The position numbers and the translations under genes are program-made. This document shows positions 59,086-64,000 of a stretch of DNA of 64,000 nucleotides, one piece after another. The stretch lies in NCBI GenBank assembly GCA_031269945.1, contig JAISYK010000006.1, positions 105,506-169,505 on the forward strand. Direction: 5' to 3'. The notes under the pieces are model-generated. The model was not told the origin of the DNA. It was given only the letters and a program-made list of their open reading frames with translations, and did no database searches. The DNA is from Candidatus Endomicrobiellum calonymphae. GTDB lineage: Bacteria > Elusimicrobiota > Endomicrobiia > Endomicrobiales > Endomicrobiaceae. The stretch's first letter is position 1. The number at the start of each line of letters is the position of its first letter.

Positions 59086-59937
59086 ATGAAAAAAAGAGAA
59101 ATTAGAAATTTTATTTTAAAATTAAAAAGAGATTCTGATAGTTATAAATACAACTATGGGCATGTTTTAGTAATCGCAGGGTCTAAAATTATGCCAGGTG
59201 CCGGGGCCTTGTGTTGCTTAGGAGCGTTGCGCTCAGGTGCGGGTTTGGTAACTTACGCTGTCAAAAATGATTTTTTGAATCAAGCTTGTTCGATTTCAAA
59301 GCCTGAAGTAATGTTTTTTGTGTATGAAACAGTAGAAGAAATTTTTGATTTTATCAATTGCAGAAGAATTTCATCCATTGTTATAGGACCTGGTTTAAAA
59401 GAAGATTTTAGTGTACTGTGCGATTTTATTAAAAAAATTATTTGTTTGGTTGATATTCCGGTTATTTTAGACGCTTCAGGTATTGCTTGTTTTAATAATA
59501 TTTCAAATGAACTTAAAAGTGTAAAAGCTAAACTTATAGTAACACCTCATTTGGGTGAGTTTGCTAAACTTTTGAATACGGATATTGCTGAAATAAAAAG
59601 AGATAAGGAGAAAATAGTTGTAAATTTTGCTAAGGAAAATTCTCTTATTTGTGTTCTTAAAGGTAACAATACTATTGTGTCTTCTGGTGAAAAGACGTAT
59701 ATAAATGATACCGGTACTCCTGCGATGGCTACTGCTGGCAGCGGTGATGTTTTGAGCGGGATGATATCTTCTTTTGTAAATATCATAGGTAATGATATAT
59801 TTGGATCTGTAAAATTCGCGGTTTTTATCCATGGACTATCTGGTGAATTTGTTGAAAAATATAAAGGTGTTACAGGTGTTATTGCAAGTGATATTGCTGA
59901 AAATGTTTGTTATACCATAAAATATTTAGGAGTGTAA
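59086..59937 (+). CDS. nnrD: ADP-dependent NAD(P)H-hydrate dehydratase
   Basis: Repairs hydrated NADH/NADPH. About 283 residues, ribokinase-like fold: YGHVLVIAGSKIMPGAGALC, GAGLVTYA, VIGPGLKED, VTPHLGEFAKLL and the catalytic GTPAMATAGSGDVLSGM. The N-terminal epimerase (NnrE) domain fused in many bacteria is absent, so NnrE would be separate or missing. The ATG at 59086 is preferred over the TTG just before it. A decayed M20 gene follows within 6 nt. Confidence 0.94.
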   Translation: MKKREIRNFILKLKRDSDSYKYNYGHVLVIAGSKIMPGAGALCCLGALRSGAGLVTYAVKNDFLNQACSISKPEVMFFVYETVEEIFDFINCRRISSIVIGPGLKEDFSVLCDFIKKIICLVDIPVILDASGIACFNNISNELKSVKAKLIVTPHLGEFAKLLNTDIAEIKRDKEKIVVNFAKENSLICVLKGNNTIVSSGEKTYINDTGTPAMATAGSGDVLSGMISSFVNIIGNDIFGSVKFAVFIHGLSGEFVEKYKGVTGVIASDIAENVCYTIKYLGV

Positions 59938-59943
59938 AATGAG

Positions 59944-60959
59944 GTGGAATTAGAACCTGGAATCATAGATATAAGGAGACATATACATGAAAATTCTAAA
60001 ATTAATTGGGAAGAATATGGTCCTGCAGATTTTATTAAATCTAAACTTAAGGAATTAAAAGTATTATGTAAACATGTAGGAAAGACTGGCGTTATATAGG
60101 TACATTAAAAATGATAGCTTTGCGAGCAGATATGGATTCTTTGTCTGTGTTTGTGAGAGACCAGTAGTGTTGAACATAGATCTAAAAAAGATGGCCATTG
60201 TGCGTGCGTGTATGAGATTGCGATGGGCACATGGCCATAATGTTGGGAGCAGCACAGCAAAAATTTTGAATCAAAGAAAATATTAATTTAATGGTGATGT
60301 TAAATTTATTTTTTAGCCTAGTGAAAAAATTTTTTCTGGTGATAAATTTGTGCTTAAAGGGAATGCATTAAAAAATTCTGATGTAGACTTTTTTTTTGGA
60401 GTGCACGTGTGAATCCATGGGTTAAAACATGAAAAGTCTTATTTAAATTTGGACCTATGATGACTGCCGTTGACAGATTGAAAGTATAAATTATTGGGAA
60501 AGTGACGTATGGTGTGATTTATCATCACAAAGGGGAAAAAGATGCCTTAGTTGTATCCTCCATGCTTATTATTATGGTTCGATGTTATTTGTTGTCCCTA
60601 GAGAACTTAATCCTCTTTATCCTTCAGAATGTGCGATTATAATTTTAAGTAAAATTGAAGCTGGAAACGCATTTAATATAATGTGTAATAAGGTAACTAT
60701 AGACGACAGTACAGAGAGAAGTTTAAGTAATGATGAAGTAAGAAATTTTATAATGGCAGGCATTTTGAGAAAACTTGAAGCTTTAGATTTGACTTACGAG
60801 GTAATATGCGTCGCTAAATACCCCATGCCATACACGTATGCCATATGCATCATGCATGCACATGATAATGAAATGATATTACGTGGTAATTTTAATGTTG
60901 TTGAAGCCGCTTTAACTAAAGCTGCTAAGTATTATAATACGTATTACGTATACTACTAA
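59944..60959 (+). pseudogene. Decayed M20D-family amidohydrolase
   Basis: From GTG 59944 the frame reads IIDIRRHIHENSKINWEEYG (the family RR.iH..PEls.eE), then FIKSKLKELKV and KTGVI before a stop. Further pieces follow in shifted frames: KKMAIVRACMRLRWAHGHN (from HACGHDGH), NGDVKFIF and SDVDFFFGVHV. The last open stretch (60582-60959) has LNPLYPSECAIIILSKIEAGNAFNI, the C-terminal domain core. Metal ligands are lost. Intact relatives are IAA-amino-acid/N-acyl-amino-acid hydrolases. It follows nnrD by 6 nt. Confidence 0.85.
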
Positions 60960-61052
60960 ACAATTTTTAAAATAAATGACTTACAATTGTAATATAAGTA
61001 AAATACAAATAAAGCAAAATTTGTTAATTTTTTTTATTGAATATAGATTCCA

Positions 61053-62306
61053 TTAAATTTTAGCAGCTTCTGTTATTTCTATTTCGAAGATGCCGTTGTT
61101 AGAAAATGATGGTGAGTGTTGATTACACCTAGATGCAGCGCGGGTTGCTGGGTTATTATTTTCGGGTTGTTGGATTTTGACTTTTATGTAATTGTCTGTA
61201 AGAGCTTTATATTTCCCAATTTTTACAGCATTTCTTTTTTTACCTGCATTTTTTTTTAAAAATATTTTTCTTTTTTCAGAGTCTATTTCAAATAGTTCTT
61301 TTGATCTGTTTTTGATTTCATTTATATAAACTTTGTTTTTAAATGTTGAAGCCTTTGTTCCTTCTCTATCTGAGTATTTGAATACATGTAGTTTTGCAAA
61401 TGGGATTCGTTTTATGATATCACATGTTTCTTTATGATGTTCTTTAGTTTCGTTTGGGAATCCCGTGATAATATCTGTGGTAAGTGCAAGATCTGGTAAA
61501 ATTTTCATTATTTTGTTTATTTTTTTTTCGAATTTTTTTGATGAATATCTTCTGTTCATTTGCCTTAATATTTCATCACTACCTGACTGCAATGGAATAT
61601 GTAAATGCCGACATATTTTTTTTGGGTTTTTTTTAACAAGTTTAATTAATTTATTGTCAATTTCACTTAATTCAATAGATGAAATTCGTATTCTAAAATT
61701 CAAAGGAATTTTTACTATCTTTTCAATAAGATCTGACAGCCTTGTTTTTGACAATTTGCTTCTATATTTTCCTATGCTTATTCCAGTCATAACTATTTCA
61801 AAGTAACCGTATTTTACTAGAGTTTCTATTTCTGATAAGACTTCTTTTTCAGGCTTACTCCATAAAATGTTTCTTATATATGGAACTATACAATAACTAC
61901 AAAAATTATTGCAACCATCTTGTATCTTTAAGAATGCTCTTGAATGTCTATCAAAACCTGAAATTGTTTGGTTTTTAGGATTAATAAAAAGTTTTGTTTT
62001 ATCTGTCATTATTTTTATATTATTATGGGAAGATAAAAGTTTTTTGATATGATTGTTTTTATTTTTTACGATACATCCTGTGAGTATTATTTTGGGTTTT
62101 TGTGGTAATTTTGTTGTTTTTCTCAAAAAGTGTTCACATTTTCTATCGGTTTTTGCGGTTACAGTACAAGAATTAAGAATTATGATATTAGCTTCCCGAG
62201 AATTTTTTGTATATTCGAAATTGTCATTTTTAAATTTTTCAGAAATTAACTGTGATTCATATTGATTTACTTTGCAGCCAAGGGTGTATATGTGATATTT
62301 TTTCAT
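61053..62306 (-). CDS. mtaB: tRNA (N6-threonylcarbamoyl-A37) methylthiotransferase MtaB
   Basis: Radical SAM enzyme that adds a methylthio group to t6A37 in tRNAs reading ANN codons. 417 residues: UPF0004 domain with the first cluster cysteines in TLGCKVNQYES, LNSCTVTA and LTGCIVKN, then the SAM cluster GCNNFCSYCIVP, HLHIPLQSGSDEIL, and a C-terminal TRAM-like region. The sequence after FEKKINKIMK resembles MtaB rather than MiaB. Its ATG lies inside the end of the rsmE remnant. Confidence 0.93.
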   Translation of the reverse strand: MKKYHIYTLGCKVNQYESQLISEKFKNDNFEYTKNSREANIIILNSCTVTAKTDRKCEHFLRKTTKLPQKPKIILTGCIVKNKNNHIKKLLSSHNNIKIMTDKTKLFINPKNQTISGFDRHSRAFLKIQDGCNNFCSYCIVPYIRNILWSKPEKEVLSEIETLVKYGYFEIVMTGISIGKYRSKLSKTRLSDLIEKIVKIPLNFRIRISSIELSEIDNKLIKLVKKNPKKICRHLHIPLQSGSDEILRQMNRRYSSKKFEKKINKIMKILPDLALTTDIITGFPNETKEHHKETCDIIKRIPFAKLHVFKYSDREGTKASTFKNKVYINEIKNRSKELFEIDSEKRKIFLKKNAGKKRNAVKIGKYKALTDNYIKVKIQQPENNNPATRAASRCNQHSPSFSNNGIFEIEITEAAKI

Positions 62307-63001
62307 TTAGATGTTTTAAATAGCTTAAAATTAAAGCAGTAGCAACAATTACAGCGGTTTCTCCTCTTAATATGTTATTTTCAAGTGTTGCACAAAATTC
62401 GAATCCCTAAAGATTTGGCAAATTCTGTCTCCTCATTCCCGAAGCCATCTTCTGGCTCTATAAAAATACTTGCTTTATTATATTCTAATTTTTTTTTAAA
62501 AAATATTATTGATAAAAATTTTATTTTCGTTGTTATTTCCATTTTTCAAAGCTAAAATCTATAAATTTATTTATTTTTATAATATCGTTTTTCCCACATT
62601 GTGAACTTGCAGCGATAGCTATTTTTATATAGTTTTAGTTTGTTTTTTTGAAAAACTGATATCTACGTTTCTTTTAGTGCTAGTAATTATAATTTTCACA
62701 AAACTCCTCATTAGACACATTTTTCTATTAGGCATTTAAACCTATTAGTCTTTGATATTGAGATGTAAAGTTTTACGGTAAAATCAGAAATTTTATGTGA
62801 AGAAGATAAAATATTGCCCTTAACAATGTTTTTAATGTGATTAATTTTTGCTTGATAAGAATTTCCACCAACTTCGTCAAAAATTGTTATTTCATCATTA
62901 AGTTTAAATCGGTGTACATTACGTATATAGTGTATTTGCTTATCTGTAATAGCAAAAGTAGTTTTTTCTATATTTTCAAGTTTTACATAAAAATGTGTCA
63001 C
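62257..63001 (-). pseudogene. rsmE: Decayed 16S rRNA m3U1498 methyltransferase RsmE
   Basis: From the ATG at 63001: the first 96 codons match the RsmE PUA domain (HYIRNVHRFKLNDEITIFDEVG) and LYISISKTNRFKCLIEKCV, then a double stop. Downstream in the same and a shifted frame come ISFSKKQTKTI, KIAIAASSQCGKND, FIEPEDGFGNEETEFAKSLG (from GPEGGFS..E) and RGETAVIVATALIL, the SAM-binding knot. Several stops and two shifts break it. The end overlaps mtaB, the typical neighbour in this phylum and others. Confidence 0.93.
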
Positions 63002-63262
63002 AGATAATTTCCTATAGGTTTTTATTTATTCGTAATCGAGACGGTCAAATTAGTTTAAAATAATAAAAATTAAAATCAAAATATTAATAATAAGACAAAA
63101 AAGCAAAAAAAAAACAATCACCACTTATAATGCTAGCTTCGTTTGATGATAATAGTATTTTCTTTTTATAGTATCAAACTCAAACTATTTAAAATTAATT
63201 AATAAGAATATTTTTTAAAATGTATGTCTGAATTATTATGATTTCAGTGTAAAGTATAATTA
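63002..63262. other. Intergenic stretch before the tRNA-tuf operon
   Basis: Very AT-rich DNA with no coding content that I can name. It separates the divergent rsmE remnant from the tRNA-tuf promoter. The open frames further on (63286-63474) lead into tRNA-Tyr and are probably non-coding leader. Confidence 0.6.
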
Positions 63263-63271
63263 TGGTATAAT
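63263..63271 (+). promoter_or_regulatory. Extended -10 promoter element of the tRNA-tuf operon
   Basis: TGGTATAAT (63263-63271) is a perfect extended -10 box (TGn-TATAAT), with no convincing -35. It lies about 200 nt before tRNA-Tyr and would drive tRNA-Tyr, tRNA-Gly, tRNA-Thr and tuf. The distance leaves a long leader. Confidence 0.55.
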
Positions 63272-63474
63272 GCAACGAGCGGTGTGTGTGTTTTTTTAGT
63301 GTGAAGCATAGTAAAATGTTTGTAAATATAAATTTTGCGTATGTGGCTTTTTTAAACGAGTTAGGTAGATTGAGAGATAAGGTTGTATTGTCTGCCGTGA
63401 AAAGAGAGGAGGGTGTCGAGGTTTGGGATTGCTGCGTGAAATTGCTGTTGTGTGAAGTACCAGGGTTGTTAAAA

Positions 63475-63557
63475 GGGGGCGTGGCAGAGCGGTTTAATGC
63501 ACCAGACTGTAAATCTGGCGGGCTTGCCCTTCGGTGGTTCGAATCCATCCGCCCCCA
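63475..63557 (+). tRNA. tRNA-Tyr (anticodon GTA)
   Basis: Class II tRNA with acceptor GGGGGCG/CGCCCCC, D arm GTGGCAGAGCGG, anticodon stem-loop CCAGACTGTAAATCTGG (GTA), long variable arm, T loop GGTTCGAATCC and discriminator A. CCA is not encoded. Confidence 0.97.
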
Positions 63558-63626
63558 GTTGGCTCAGTTAATATATGTATATGAATGAGTATATAAAGCC
63601 AGTGATTGTTTTTTTTCTCTTAACAT

Positions 63627-63697
63627 GCGGGAGTAGCACAATGGTAGTGTTTCAGCCTTCCAAGCTGGCCACGCGGGTTCGATTCCCGTCTCCCGCT
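63627..63697 (+). tRNA. tRNA-Gly (anticodon TCC)
   Basis: Acceptor GCGGGAG/CTCCCGC, D loop AGCACAATGGTAGT, anticodon loop CTTCCAA (TCC), T arm GCGGGTTCGATTCCCGT, discriminator T. CCA is not encoded. Second in the Tyr-Gly-Thr cluster. Confidence 0.97.
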
Positions 63698-63746
63698 TTT
63701 TTTTGTATAGCCAGAGGTTTATTAAAGGTGTGTTTTTTTAGGATAT

Positions 63747-63818
63747 GCCGAGGTGGCTCAGTGGCAGAGCACCTTCTTGGTAAGGAGGTGGTCGCGGGTT
63801 CGATTCCCGTCTTCGGCT
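63747..63818 (+). tRNA. tRNA-Thr (anticodon GGT)
   Basis: Acceptor GCCGAGG/CTTCGGC with one G-T pair, D arm GCTCAGTGGCAGAGC, anticodon loop TTGGTAA (GGT), T arm CGGGTTCGATTCCCG, discriminator T. CCA is not encoded. Third in the cluster before tuf. Confidence 0.97.
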
Positions 63819-63910
63819 AAGTATATTTTGAGGGTTATAAGTTAGTTAGTATGTATATAAGAGACGTTTTTTTAAGATAGCAAGTTGTAAAAAAAATATG
63901 AGGTAAGGAA

Positions 63911-64000
63911 ATGGGAAAAGAAAAATTTGACAGAAGTAAGCCGCACGTAAATATAGGTACGATAGGGCACGTGGATCATGGTAAGACGACGTTAACGGCA
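63911..64000 (+). CDS. tuf: Elongation factor Tu (N-terminal part, cut by window end)
   Basis: The first 30 codons: [20 protein letters not shown] then [10 protein letters not shown] with the P-loop G1 motif (GHVDHGKT). EF-Tu delivers aminoacyl-tRNA to the ribosome. AGGTAAGGA precedes the ATG. The tRNA-Tyr-Gly-Thr-tuf order is widespread. The gene continues beyond the window. Confidence 0.97.
   Translation, partial: MGKEKFDRSKPHVNIGTIGHVDHGKTTLTA

Noticed and set aside
63286..63588. 100-codon frame running through tRNA-Tyr
   Set aside because: It covers the tRNA and has no recognisable domain or ribosome binding site; open by chance.
1..64000. Search for CRISPR arrays, insertion sequences, restriction-modification or toxin-antitoxin modules
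   Set aside because: No regularly spaced repeats, transposase motifs, methylase motifs or toxin pairs were found in any frame I read.

Overview
The window is AT-rich bacterial DNA from a Gram-negative-type organism in reductive evolution. The best match is a termite-gut Endomicrobium (Elusimicrobiota, 'Termite Group 1'), such as the Ca. Endomicrobium trichonymphae type. This is inference from gene content, base composition and the many gene remnants beside intact housekeeping operons; no 16S rRNA gene is present to settle it. About 50 intact protein genes, six tRNA genes and thirteen recognisable pseudogenes are listed. I see no prophage, insertion sequence, CRISPR array or restriction system.

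Layout. 1-4.6 kb: mnmA (minus strand), then about 3 kb of decayed DNA with remnants of hydE, probably holA and lpxK, and gmhB. 4.6-9.6 kb: gpmA, pta, an M42 peptidase and an M48 membrane protease. 9.9-15.6 kb: tmk-holB-PSP1 (ricT type)-metG-tatD-TatD-linked radical SAM, a conserved string. 16.4-17.6 kb: tRNA-Leu, an ArgA-type acetyltransferase and an orphan 2-oxoacid:ferredoxin oxidoreductase gamma subunit. 17.8-22.9 kb: hrcA-grpE-dnaK-dnaJ behind a near-consensus promoter and a CIRCE operator. 23.0-27.3 kb: rpsF-ssb-rpsR-rplI-dnaB-alr. 27.4-29.7 kb: a fully decayed mlaE-mlaF-mlaD cluster. 29.9-37.0 kb: radA, then a minus-strand efp-accB-accC operon ending in a gmhA remnant, cspA, aroB-aroQ and tRNA-Met. 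37.3-41.1 kb: folK-panB-panC-nadB. 41.3-46.3 kb: uvrA, an AlkD-like protein, an HD-domain protein and tRNA-Leu. 46.5-55.3 kb: a lone ABC ATPase, mprF, tilS-hpt-ftsH-folE-folP. 55.3-61.0 kb: remnants of cdaA, ybbR and pdxJ, then intact glmS-acpS-nnrD and a decayed M20 amidohydrolase. 61.0-63.0 kb: mtaB beside a decayed rsmE. 63.2 kb to the end: promoter, tRNA-Tyr, tRNA-Gly, tRNA-Thr and the start of tuf.

Functional picture. Intact genes cover translation, replication, protein quality control, fatty-acid initiation (accB/accC/acpS), a peptidoglycan precursor step (alr) and amino-sugar supply (glmS), and cofactor or precursor routes (folate, pantothenate, NAD, shikimate). What is lost is not random: outer-membrane lipid trafficking (mla), ADP-heptose/lipid A steps (gmhA, gmhB, probably lpxK), cyclic-di-AMP synthesis (cdaA/ybbR), de novo vitamin B6 synthesis (pdxJ), hydrogenase maturation (hydE) and one rRNA methylation (rsmE). 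That fits an intracellular symbiont that keeps nutrient pathways while its envelope and signalling functions erode. I did not find a clearly novel multigene system. The most interesting material is the pseudogene set, the retained TatD/radical-SAM pair, the orphan oxidoreductase subunit and a folE gene lacking a normal start codon.
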